Below are positions 39,156 to 51,391 of a stretch of 64,000 bases of DNA, piece after piece (position 1 is the first letter of the stretch; every line of letters starts with the position of its first letter). The translations under genes were made by a program, and so were the position numbers. Where the stretch lies: positions 55,602,449 through 55,666,448 of the forward strand of contig CAMGYJ010000011.1 in NCBI GenBank assembly GCA_946122785.1. The letters run 5' to 3'. The notes under the pieces are model-generated. The model saw nothing but the letters and a program-made list of their open reading frames with translations. It had not been told where the DNA came from and made no database searches. The stretch is from Linum tenue (lineage: Eukaryota > Streptophyta > Magnoliopsida > Malpighiales > Linaceae).

Positions 39156-42100
39156 CTTGTTGCCAGGCGCTTGTTACCTTGTTCAAACAACTTTGTGCAC
39201 ATATTTTTTTACGCTACAAACTGAACATGTACTTTAACTTTATGTTACAAATTCAATTTGTACTTGCATATTTTTATACAAATTCATTTATGATTTAAAC
39301 TGAATTTGTATTTTCAATATTATGGTACAAATTCAACTCCTTCCTGTAAGCATTGGTGCTTATAAACATTGTAAAATTCATGTTATACCACATGTTTTAT
39401 GGCTCGATTTCAATGGCAAAATCAAATTTTACAGGCACAGAAAGCTCTAATACCATGTCACTAACCAGTTGGTCCCAATAACTCAATTATTGGAAGAGGT
39501 TTAATTACATATCATATACCATTTACCAACAGTTAAAAGAACAATTAAAAGTCGCATTGGTAAATTTAGGAACATCACATACTCTTGCAAAAAACATTCA
39601 CCTAATCCTTGAATTTACCTGACTATAGAACATGGTATTTTATCATAACCTTTAATGAGTACATCCTAGGTTCTAATTCTCTAAACTCTATATCCTAACA
39701 TGATGCATCTAGTATCTTTATTTTTTTCGATAAATCAAAATCTTCAATTATGGTTTCTATCAAGTTGATCTTAAGGTGTAAATTTAGAGGAAAAAAAATA
39801 CTTAGGCTTAGTTCATTAGGGTTTGGTATACCCAAACTTTAATTGATTTAATGTTGAGATATTATTTTTTTTATTAAAAGTATTTTCTTGTGCGATTGTT
39901 TTCGTTTATACATTAATAGTTTTTTTTTTTGTAGTCAACAATCCAAATGATTAGATCGGGGGTTTGGTTTTTATACGAATTCCACGCTCCAGCAACTTTC
40001 TTCTACAATTCGATATACTACTTGTTTTCTTCATTGGAGACGCAAAGATTGGAGAAATTTAATTAATCTTCTTATTGGATTCCTCCCTTAATCATTTTTC
40101 GTAAAAACTTCTCCATGTGCATTATTTTCTTATCTACACAACCGAAGAATACAAATAAGATACCATAAAAATGCGGAGCACCCACTTTTTGTGCATAAGT
40201 AGTGTCATTCAAACCAACCATTAATGAAATTTCATATCGAATAGAAATTAAATTTGACAATTTGAATCCAATTGACCAATTCAATACATTCATTTAAATA
40301 TTTAACTAATTCAGTCTGAATCTAATAATATGGTGAATTCATGTAATGGTATGATGGATTACTGAAAATTACATTTTACTTCGACTTTTTAATGAAAATA
40401 TTGTTAAAATTTTACATTTTGGTATTTAAACTCTTATTAAGATATTGATAGTACTTGAACTTTTCAAAAATTTCATATGATCCAAACTTTAGTTGACACT
40501 TGAATTGATAATTCAATTCACAAATTCATTTCAACCTATCCATAAATTTGCAATCCGCAACCCCTTTAGACTCGCTACTTAGTAAATACTCCGTTTAATA
40601 CACGTATATGTACCAATACATGCTTTATTCGTTTAAAACTTCCGTATCCGTATTATTGTCAAACCGTTTTATTTTTTCCGTTCATTTGATGGCTCCCGTA
40701 CTAAACACGTATAAAATCCGTATAACACGTTTATTATCCATATTTTATGAATTAAATTGTTAACTTTAATATTATTTATTTTTAAAATAATTAATTTTAT
40801 ATATTAATGACTATTAATGTACTATTAAACATAATTTTAACTTAAAGATGAAATATAATACCCGTACGTGTTTTATACGTAACTTTTTCATATCGTATTT
40901 TAGTAACTATAGTGTTAATAGAAATTACTCAAGCAAAGGTTTCTAATAAATCAATAGAACTCGATCATAAGTGTTCTGGTCAAACCAGAGAAATTCAAGT
41001 TAGGCCAAAAATGGGGACAAATGATTGACTCCTCCGGCGGCAATGATAAGTTGGTTGCCGACTCTGCCGTATACCCTAAAAAAAAAACAGGGAAACCGTT
41101 GGTCATTAAATATAATCATGGTTTATTAGCACATACTTGTTTTTGTTGCTATCATTTGATGAAGATAAAATATTGTATATCGAGCACGAAAATATTTCTA
41201 GAAAGTAAAAAAGATAAGGATAATGATGGTATTTATATAAATTGAAGAGGTGCATGCGGAAAGATGTCACTGATTCGGGCGGAAAATTAAACCGAGCAAT
41301 TGGGTCGTTCAGTTTGTGGCATTTGTTTCACAATAGGCACAATCCAAATCTGTTTGGTTAATTGGTTCGATTATGTGGCTGATTACATATAACAATTCGG
41401 CCAAGTACCAACAAATTTAATGAACCCGAGAGGAGCGATGACAACGATGCGAGGACACATCTTTTTCTACTCCTTTTACTAGGGTTTAGTGAACTTCTCA
41501 GCTTAAATACTCGCTCTCACTTCTACATTTCCTCAACATTGTATAAATTAGCTCCCTTCCCTTCCCTTCATCTCCATTCACACTACTAAAATTCCAACAC
41601 ATGCTTCACGGTGCACATGCAAAATGGAAAATCATTTAAAAAAAAATGGATGCAATAAATCATTGATTTTGTGGTATTTGATATAATTACTTAGTTGGAT
41701 ACTTGGATTCAATTAGGAGCATAGGAACCAATTGCATCTTTCAAAAGAACATTGATAAAAGGTAGGGGAGATTCTACTAAATCTATCATGAGACTCTTCG
41801 AAATTATTAGAAGACAAAACGATCATTTCATTCGAGCATATGTAAAACAATTTTAATAAAATCATACCGATTTTTCGGGTTTAGTGATGGTAAGTCAAAG
41901 TTATATTGTTTGATTGGTAGAACATTTGTTTAATTTGTACAACAAAGAAAGAAATTACGAAGTGAAGCAGAAGTTATGTCAAGTACTTAATTTTTCTTGC
42001 CAAATACTGTCGGCCGGCCCAAACATAGCATGAGACTGCTACGCCACTGTTTCTGAACAACTCCAAACTCCAAGACAAGATTCTTGATTATTTAAAACAT

Positions 42101-44192
42101 GCATGATTAAAAACCATTGATTCTTTAATTAAATATTGATTATCGCAGCAGGTGAGGAGTCAATTTGATTAACATTATTAGTCCGGAGAATTAATACGAA
42201 AGACAATCTGATGTGGCTGCTGGATGTTTTCGTATATGCCCGTTCGTATTCGTTGTAGGATCAAATGGTTGCGGTGTGGCAAGACGCGAATGCGCTACGC
42301 AACCATTCATTTTACTCCGACATCTTATATGTGGAGTCTGCAATCATCTATCGCAAAATCGGATGGCCGAGAAAGCGTTAACCATCATGCTCGCCCACCT
42401 TGGCGCTCGACAACAGAGCTGAATTTGACCGGACATGAATCAAATGCAAATGTTGAAGTTATTAGTTCACCCTTCTTTTTCAAAATTTTCATTGAATTTT
42501 TTTTTTTTTACTGTCCATCAGAGATTTTGTTGTTGATGGTGGTGGGGGTGGTGTGTTACGTAACTATCATATTTGAAGCCAAACAATTTGTCAACTATAG
42601 GATGATTTTCACCTAAGGATTTTTACTTTTGTTTGACATAAAACGGTGAAAGTAGAATTTGTTTTTACCCTTTTGTAAAGCATTTTCTTAATTCGGAGGG
42701 ATGGTAAAAAAAAAAAAAAAAGGTGAAACAGACAAACCTTTTAGTGGGGGCACAGATCCCACCACATCAATCACCACGTTCAATTTTGATTTCCTCAACC
42801 GTCATTTTTTACAATCATGGTTTGCTACATTGTATTGCCGAATTGCTCGCTAGTTTCGGGCCAGTATCGAATCGACGTAGTGACGTTTTTTTGTAAAAGC
42901 AATGGCGTAACATCCCGACATTGTTATGATTAAGATGTTGTTCGCTTTGCACCTATCACATACGGATACGATTTTACTTCGGAGTTGCGTCATGATGACT
43001 TCCTGCGGGGTCACTCATCGTTGTACTCGTTTCACGCTGAGCACGTTTAAGTTCCGAACTACATTTCGGACCAAATTGTGCCTTGTCGATTAAGATTAGA
43101 TTGAATTCTTCCTTATATATCATGAATCTTTTTCGTATTAGATTTGCCTAAGTGGTTACAAATGAAGGAGTAGTTACATTACATTTTGGATATTAAATGA
43201 AAAAAAAAAAAGAGAGAGGAGAAAACTATCACGTCGATAAGTGGGAGTTTCTTTTTTTGCTCTGTTTTTTTCTTATTTTTCTATTATTCCGCTCCTCCCT
43301 CTGCCTGCCACAAACAGAACGGAAGAAACAGCAGGCGCCATTTTAGCTTCAGCAAGCAGTTATCACACTTCCTTCCCCTTCCCCCCTTCCCTTCCGCCAT
43401 TATTGATCTTTACTGAACTCACAATCAACAAAATACAAACAAAACTACTCGCACCATTCTTCTTCCTCAACTCAGAGATTCTCCAAATAACAAACACACA
43501 CTCAGCACCATCTCTTTCGGCTTGATCTCATCACTCCGCCTGCCTTCCCGAGCTCTCCAGTCAATGGCGGCCGCCCTTTGGATCTGAAATCCCTCCTTCG
43601 GCAACTCGCTTTCTCTGGGTGAGAATTTAACTTCTGGGTTTTTTGCTTTCATACTCTCCCCTGTTTTTTCCCCCTCTCTGTTATTCCGTTGACTGTTGAC
43701 TCTTGAAGCTTTCCCGAGCTTTTTCCTTTCCTTTTCTTCATCTGGGTACCCTGGCTTTTTGGCCCTGTTTCCTGTTTTGTCATATCATTGGCTGATGAAA
43801 GCTGGAGACTTTGTTGTTCGGTGATGGTGATCTTTTCGCCGTCTCAAGAAATTCTAGTTTACAACTGCAGTCCCAGGCCTGCAAAAAAATTTCTCTACAC
43901 AATTGCAATTGGTTTCTTTGTTTAATTCAATTTTCCGCCCCTGAGGTCTCTTTCTAAAACCCAGAAAGTGTTGACAGTTTTGGAAATTGGAGAAAAATAC
44001 AAAAGAGAGTTGGATTCGGTTTTGAAAGAAGGTTTATACTTTACACAAAAGGGAAACAGGACATGGGTTTCTTGTTATTTTCTGTAGTTGGCACTTGGCT
44101 GGAAGCTAGCTGTTGTTTTCTCGTTCGAGGTAGCCATTTGCAAGGCATACTGAAGCTTTTCCCCTTCTTTTTTATTTGTTGGTTGCAGAATA
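39156..44192. other. Gene-poor DNA, then promoter and leader of the TRM-like gene
   Basis: From 39156 to about 43200 there is AT-rich DNA without a recognisable gene. Around 40570-40910, ACACGTATA and TACGTATAAAACACGTA-like motifs face each other and may be the ends of another decayed DNA transposon; this is weak. From about 43200 the DNA is pyrimidine-rich 5' UTR. A leader intron (43619-44188, GT-AG) fits, and a seven-codon upstream open frame (ATG at 43564, TGA at 43585-43587) lies in the leader exon. Confidence 0.45.
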
Positions 44193-46952
44193 ATGTACAG
44201 ACCATTTGTCACTTGCGATGATCCCAAAGGGGTAGTGGAATGTGGGACAATCAGAAAGTCCAAGCATGTCCTCCAAAAGATGGAGGAAGAGCATAACAAG
44301 AAGATGGCAGGGCATAGACAGCAGGGAAATAAGAAGGGTTCCATTCAGGCGGCAAATTTAGCAATGGGGAAAAGAAGGGGAGATAAGGAACATTACAACA
44401 ACAATACCAACAATCCATCTTCATTCCAGCTGCTGGAGGTCTCAAAAGGAGCTCAGAAGCTGAACAAGGTGGTCGATTCCTGGTCTAGAGAAGGGAATAA
44501 GGGCTACGATGGCGAAGGCGGGTCGAAGGAGAAGATGGCTAAGGATTTGCTGAAAGGAGCTCTTGATCTGAAGGAGTCACTGGTTATGCTTGGAAAGTTG
44601 CAAGAGGCTTCAAAGTACATGGCCAAGTTGAAGAAGAAACAGCAGCAGAAGGAGAGTCCTGATCTGGTTAGAACCGATGCTGAATTTCCTTTGATGAGGA
44701 GGGTGAGTTCTTGTAGAGAAGGTGGTGGTGGTGGTGATGGTGGTGGTTTTGGTGATTATCAGAAGCCACGGCATTCTTATGATGGAGCTTCTTCGTCGGG
44801 GGATTACATTGATGAGCTTAGGAGTGCAATAACAGACAGCTTTGCCAGACAGAATTTGCTGTCGGATGATGAAAGGGCTTGGCTTGAGAGAAGGAGAAGA
44901 GGGGTTGATTCCATGGTGGCTCAATATTCCAAGGCTATTGTAGTTCATCCAAGTGAATCGTCAAAGGTAGCGAAGAAGGAAAGGAGTTCCAACTTGATAG
45001 CTAGATTGATGGGATTGGAAGAGATCCATCCTCCTGGATCGCCTACTCGAATCCCACAGAAGCGGGTGGACATTGAGATGCCAAAGTTGAGGAAGCAACA
45101 ACAACAACAGCACGATGCCTTGCTGGTGAAGGCAGCTGCAGCTGTTCATGAGGCACATCGGCAGCAGCAGCAGCAAAGGAGCCTGAAAGAGCTGCTTGAC
45201 ACAATGGAATTCAGAGGGCTTCTTCTAAAGGGAAGTTCTGCGAAGAAGGAAGAGGACTTCAAGGCTCATTCTCAATCCAATCATCATCAGTTGTTGTCTG
45301 ATATTGGCAGCACACCACCTATTGTGCTTATTAAGCCTTTCCATGTGCCTGAATCAGAAAAACCATTTCAGCAGCCAATGGTTTATGAAGAAGGGGAGGT
45401 TGTTAGCTCAAATTTGCACGCGAGGAAGGTGAGAGTCAAAGAAGACAATGGTGGAAGGAGTCAGAGGATTGATCAGGAAGAAGTGAAAAGAATTGTGAAT
45501 GGGAAGAACAGGATGATGATGGAAAGAAAGCTGCGTGCAGAAGAAGCTGAAAGGAGATCGATTAGCCCCGGGAATGGAGGTAGTAAGGAACAAAAGGATT
45601 CAGTTCCAAGAGTGAAAGAGGGTAATAAGAGTAATAATGGTAAGATTAGAGCTGGGAGACCAGTGAAGCAAGAGGAAAAGAAGGAGATTGTAGATAAGAA
45701 AGTGGTTAAGATTCAGAAGGTGGTGGCTAGCAATGAAGAAGCACCAGCGGCAAAGGAGACTGTTAAGGTCAGAAATGGAGCAAGAACTCAGGATAAGGGT
45801 AAGGTTCCAACCTCTAGAAAGATGAGGAGTTCTGAAGTTGGTGGAATTGGTTCCAGGAGTCAGAGTTCTCAGCAGCAGAATGCGACCCATGATAATGCTA
45901 AAGGCAAGAAGATGGATAAGAAGATGGTAGATGAGGTTGCAGAAGTAATACCAGATGTGAGTCTTCCTTACTTCATAATTCCTTGGAACATTCGATTCAC
46001 TCTTTGGTACATCGGCTTGAATTATGGTGAAACTTAATGTTGTTTGATTTTTGACACAGAGCACAGATTTGCAAGAACATAAAGAAGACTGTAACGAGCT
46101 CGATCTAGTAGGTGAAATTCGACCTGTTGAGGAAGAAATTAGTTCCATTAATGCAACAGTAGAGCAGATATGTAGAGGAGGAGAAGAAACAAGTTCATCT
46201 GAAATTCCACTTGAAGGTAAAATATTACACTTGGTATAGCTTGTTTCCTTTTAATTGACACAACATGAAGTAGAGGGCTTTCTCGTTAACATGTCCTTTC
46301 TTTCTTGTTTTCTGTTGCAGTACAACATTGTACAGAAAGCCACAGTCCTCAGAAAATTGTCCCTTTGGAGACCTCAGATTCCAGAGAGAATGTTGAGTCT
46401 GCTGAATCCAAAGCCAGAATCCATTTCAAGACCTTCCTTTTTAGCAGCCAAGAGTTTCTCACTCGTGTAGAGGAGCTCTTTCCTCTCACTACTGTCCCTT
46501 CTCCAAACACCATACTATCAACATCAACTACATTCGATCCACTCGACGAGAAACTGTCACTAGACTATGCAAATGAACTCATCAAATGCAAAAGCGATCC
46601 GGATTCACAAGCAAGAAGAGATGGTTTGCTTCTTCTTACTTCTTGTGCAGGAGGAGCATTGAGAAAGCATGTTTCTTTAGACCAGCTTGTAGAAGAAGTC
46701 TGCAATGGCATCGAGACACTCCAGGGGTACAGTAACAATTATCTTGTTCTGGGTTCTGGAAGGCAACCCAGGCAAGCTACTGATAGTGTGAATTCAATAC
46801 TGGAGAAGGATGTGAAGAGTATAGGAGTTGTGAGTGGTGTGTGGGAATTGGGTTGGAGGAATGGATTCTCCATGGAAGAAGCTGAACACGCTGTGATCGA
46901 TTTAGAGACGTTGATCCTAGATCAGTTGATTGATGAGGTATTCACTACTTAG
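44193..46952 (+). CDS. TRM-like protein with DUF3741 and DUF4378 regions
   Basis: Three coding exons, 44193-45956, 46060-46216 and 46321-46952, give 850 residues; a non-coding first exon and leader intron lie upstream. TRM (TON1-recruiting motif) proteins bring TON1/PP2A complexes to cortical microtubules and set cell-shape polarity. The diagnostic motif SSNLIARLMGLEEI sits near residue 270. The C-terminal DUF4378 domain carries SLDYANELIKC near its start and VSGVWELGWRNGFSMEEAEH followed by VIDLETLILDQLIDEV at its end. Between them is a long, charged, Lys/Glu/Gln-rich disordered stretch with poly-Gln runs (about residues 300 and 330) and a GGGGGDGGG run near 180. The family is sure; the TRM subgroup is not determined. 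Confidence 0.85.
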
Positions 46953-47251
46953 CTTTCTCAGGTTTCTAGAGTTATTTCCCTTTGATTGTTGCTCAAGTAT
47001 GTATAGAGATAGTAAGAGAGAGAGGTAGGAAGGTTCATTTAGAGGGCTGCTAAGCATTTCAATTTTCTGTCTTCTTTGTAAATAGTTGACATTTATAGCA
47101 ATCAAATTGATACACACAAGCTAACTTGAAAAAAAAAAACTTATCAAAGGGAAATCTATAACTACTCCAACAGATCTTGTTCTGCATGCATTCTAACTCA
47201 CAGCTGCAAAATTACATGTGATGAACTACTGAATTGTGATAAATAGTCAAT
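46953..47251. other. Convergent spacer
   Basis: 3' UTRs of the TRM-like gene and of the dynein light chain gene. Nothing else is seen. Confidence 0.5.
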
Positions 47252-47639
47252 TCAAGTGGGAGGGGTAGCCTTGAAGAGAAGGAAGTTGAGGGATCCCAAA
47301 GCAAAGTAGATGAAAGTCCCTTGCTTGTGAGTGAAGAAACAACCGAAACTCGAACCCACCACGCACTGCCATCCTCCTCCATAAGCTCTGTCAAATTCCT
47401 GCCATCCCACATAATGCAGCAGAGAGTGATTTTATCAGCTTAAAATGGAAATACCCATGAATCATATATCTCCATAGATGAGCAACAGTTCTAGGTTTTA
47501 CCTTCTTGATGTGGGCAGCCAGGGATCTGCAGTTGAGCACGTCGAATATGTCGAGTGCTTCTGAAGCAGAAGCCATGGCTTTGATCTGCATGCTCTCTGG
47601 CATGTCTGTTTCCTTCACGATGGCCTTCCCTTCCAGCAT
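47252..47639 (-). CDS. LC8-type (DYNLL) dynein light chain
   Basis: Two exons, 47502-47639 and 47252-47398, in phase, give 94 residues. The sequence shows the LC8 core: DMPESMQIKAMASASEALDI, AAHIKKEFDRAYGGGWQCVV, and GSSFGCFFTHKQGTFIYFAL, ending in LFKATPPT. LC8 is a dimeric hub protein that binds short linear motifs in partner proteins. Flowering plants lack dynein motors, so its role here is as a dimerising hub rather than as motor subunit. The start is the MLEGKAIVKE methionine; the open frame runs upstream without another ATG. It is convergent with the TRM-like gene. Confidence 0.93.
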
Positions 47640-49192
47640 TTTTTTTTTCCTAGCCTCCTTCTTCAACTAATGTTGTTAACGAAGCAGCAACCCGTTTTCG
47701 GAATGAGGAAGATTCTGCTGTGGTGTGTGTGTAGGAAATGGAGGGAAAGTTCTGTGGTCTTGTTGTTGTTCTTCTGGTGGGTTCATATGAATAAGAGTTT
47801 AGTTTGGCTGGGGACATTGCGTACATGAATTGAGAACTTTGGCTGCCTGCCTTTTTGGTTCTGGTTTTTGTTTGTTAGTTCCAATCAATCAATATCACTA
47901 AGTGTTCCCATTTCCTCCCCACGGTTTGACAAGATCAAAGCTTGGTGCCCATTTTTTCTGGTTTCCTTGCCTAATGGGCTTCTGGTCTACCTGTTTTGAA
48001 CGTTTACTCTGGTTGAGTCAACTCGTCCTGTAAAACGACTAACCACGAAGTGAATTTCGTTCTGGAAATCGTGATCGAGCCACAACGTTATGATTAAAGA
48101 ACGAAACAATCAATCGATTATGGCCTTATGGTTAAGGTCAGTGACCTTCTGCTGTAGGGTCGTTTTGTTTGTTTGTTTGTTTGTTTCCTTATGCAGAATG
48201 GATTGGACGGAGACGGACATTAGGTATTGGGCCTAAACATATCAGTTGCCGACGTTGACCAGGATTTGACGTCGACCTTTCAGTTTTGTTGAACGAGTCC
48301 ATGCATCTGGCCCAATAACACGGTTTTGATCTTCTTCCATGGCTTTTCAGATGGGTGATATTGGTACGAAATTTTTTGGCACTTATTTGCTATTTTAAAA
48401 TATAAATCAAGTTTTCCAAATGCAATATCTACGGTTAACAATTAACCTAACTAAACTGATAGGGAATTGATTAACTATTAATAACGTAACATTTACTTAC
48501 TTGTCACTCACAATTTTACATGTTGGTTCTATTCTCATCACTAGGAAGTTTTAAAAGCAATGCGTCATCACCAATTTTAATATTGAAGTCGGATATTGCA
48601 TCACTGCTTCTGTTATTCGGGATGGTCTCACTGGGATTCATCATCCTCTTTCACCCCCCCCCCCCCACTAACACACTACGCTCTAACAACCTTGTCGTTG
48701 CTCTCGGATCACGTGTCTTCTCGCTCTCGCACAAAACATTTGATTCGTGATCATCACTTTGCATGTCATATCATTCGAGCCAAACGATTTCATGTTCGTA
48801 TGTTTCCACCAATCACCAACTCCTTGATTCCTTCACTGTGCAGGCTTCGCCTTTCAATTTCGTTCTTCTTCGGTCCATAAGAGGAGTTATTCACGTTGCA
48901 AACATCAATGTATACAAACTATAAGGTTTCGAGAAAAGGGATAGTTGCATTGTAGAAATCATTCGATTGATGATCAGAAACTAACAACCCTCTGTTGATC
49001 TAAACTTATATCGACTGAATCATGTTAAATCTCGTGGATTCATCGGTTCTCATGATCAATTGCCAATAATTATTTTGTTAATATGGGTTCTTTATAGTTT
49101 ATGGATTTTTTTTTTATCAGCCATGAAATCTGCTCATTTCCCCCCACTTAAATGAAGATTAAGGGCTAAAAGTTAGCTGAAATCTCGAGTAG
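47640..49192. other. Dynein light chain promoter and spacer
   Basis: Promoter and leader of the LC8 gene on the minus strand, then spacer. A TTTG repeat (about 48168-48187) and a C run (about 48655-48668) are the only clear features. Confidence 0.45.
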
Positions 49193-49201
49193 TTTATAGA
49201 T

Positions 49202-50555
49202 GGCAAAATACATTTGCATAGCCATAACTTCTCACTTTGTGACAAATATAGCCAAATTTTGAAAAATACACAGATATAGCCATATTTTGAAAACTAGTTT
49301 GACAAATATAGCCTTTTCCGTTAAAAAATTTAACGCTGTTAATAATTCCATCCGTTTCGTAAATATTAGGCTGACGTGGATGCCACCTGGACGACACTTC
49401 ATCTCCAACTAGACATGTCATATCCACATAAACGCCACATCATATTTTAATTAAAAAATTCATATAAATTTATAAGTAAATTTTATTAATAATCAAACAC
49501 AGAAATCCAATTACAGTCGATGCCGACGAGGGTTTGTCTCCTCCGGCCACCGCTACACAAGCCACGACAATCTCTTCGACTTTCCCCAAATCAACTTCTT
49601 CCTTTCAGTACCTCTACTGGAAAATTGAAGTTTCCAGTCTATCTCTAGCCCAACTGATGCCGCTGGCTCTTTCTAGCTTCCCCCAAATCTGAAAGATAAA
49701 AAAGTTCTATGGAATTGAACTCTGGCCATCATCCTCCGCACTCTCTCTGTTCATCGTCTAGATCCGCACTTCGGATTTTTTTGTCTCAACGGTCGATTAC
49801 TGGAGCTTCGATGGGTTGTCTGAATCGAGAAGAGAAGCCCGAGTCGAGGTCTTGAGTCGGAGTCGAGAATCCGACGATTTTTTTCCCGGCAACAGCGTCG
49901 GGTTTATTCGCAGCCCGAACAGTAACATGGGATTCTTCTGATGGGGCTTTCATCTTCACGAGCGGGGAGGGGATGGGGGAGCTAGTTCCCGACGACATCA
50001 TTGCATCATTGGAGGCAACGAAATCTTGATCTGGTGGTGGAAAGGGGTCTCCAAGAGGGACGACGATAACGATTGATTTCGGAGAATAGATTGGTTTTGA
50101 GGCGTGGAGCTACCAATGGAGCAGCGGCGTGTTCGCGTGGGAGGAGGGATATATGGATCCATGATGCTTTGGCTTTGACCTGAAGGATGCAGCTGCGGTG
50201 GGGAAGGGAGGGGATGGATGAGGGAAGGTATAGCGGCGGTGGGGAGATGAGATCGAGAGAGGCGGCGGAGGGTACTGGATCAGTAAGGTGGGGATAGGGT
50301 TTGGGGATGGGGATTGGGGACCGAAAGAGTAATTTGAGAGTTCTGGTAAATAAAGTGCTTTTTTTAATTAATGAAAACGTTAGCATATTCCATGTAGATG
50401 AAAAATGGCCATGTCATAAATCACCGTTTGTCCGGTCAGCAATTTTAACAGAACCGTTAATTGTATAAATAAAATGGCTATATCTGTGTATTTTTCAAAA
50501 TTTGGCTATATTTGTCATAAAGTGAAAAATTATGGCTATGGAAGTGTATTTTGCC
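49202..50555. mobile_element. Mutator-like element with long inverted ends (possible Pack-MULE)
   Basis: The terminal inverted repeats are about 85 bp. The left end GGCAAAATACATTTGCATAG and the right end (reverse complement) GGCAAAATACACTTCCATAG continue in parallel through ACAAATATAGCCAAATTTTG. A perfect 9 bp target-site duplication TTTATAGAT flanks it (49193-49201 and 50556-50564), the Mutator signature. The interior, about 49520-50330, is much more GC-rich than the ends and holds two minus-strand open frames (50006-50386 and 49786-50001), so it may be a captured gene fragment. No transposase is present. Confidence 0.9.
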
Positions 50556-50564
50556 TTTATAGAT

Positions 50565-51391
50565 TTAGTTTCCACTGCAAACAGTTGTGCCCTGTTTGGC
50601 AACAACCTGTCAAACCCTCTCCTAACCTAAAGTCTTACACATGTGCAAACAGCTAATCAAAGCCATAACCAGTTAACTACTCTCCTCATCACATCCTCCA
50701 TTGCCACACAATTATATGTTTGTGCCTAATCTTATACACCACACCATATTTCCGGGCTAGACGAGTAAAACCATCAACCGATTGTTGTAATAGGTCGTTG
50801 GTTTTGTCGGTTTGGACGATTGTTAGCGGATCAGACGGTTGCTAATGATAGGTGTGTTCAATCGAAAACACAAGTGCGATTTAAGGGATCAGGCAGTAAA
50901 CCATAAATTTATAGTTTTTTCGATTCAATATTCTGTAGCATCTTAGAAACAGTAGCTAATTGCTGTTGAACTGTTTAAAATAAAGGAGACAAAATTTCCT
51001 CGAACTCATCCCCTTCCACCGAATTTCTGTTTTAATTTATTTTATTTTTTCTTCCCCTATATGATTAGCAGAATTTATTTATTGAGTTTGTTAACTAATT
51101 ATTACTTAATAAGAAAGCAATTTGAAATATCGAACTCGGCAACTCATCTTCCTCGACTGATTATTCTGATTATTATTGTTTACGAATTGAAAACAAAGCC
51201 CTTTCCCTGCTTGGGACGGAGCCAAGTCTGAGGGAATCGTCTCTTCTTCTTCTCTTCATTGGCGGAGGAGGGACTTTTTCCTTGCTGTAATCTTCTTTCC
51301 TCAGGGGATTTTGGGTTTTTTTAGAATATTTATTGGTGGGAATAGCCGGAGACAGCGGCGGCGTTTGCTTCGTAGGGTGAGGTTCGGAGTG
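50565..51391. other. Spacer and promoter of the LIKE-COV gene
   Basis: No gene is recognised. The last 200 bases are the presumed 5' UTR of the next gene. Confidence 0.45.

Noticed and set aside
40570..40915. Possible transposon with ACACGTA-type inverted ends
   Set aside because: Inverted similarity is weak and no target-site duplication was found.
45957..46037. Extension of the TRM-like frame beyond 45956
   Set aside because: Donor GTGAGT at 45957 and in-phase continuation at 46060 lead to the conserved DUF4378 domain.
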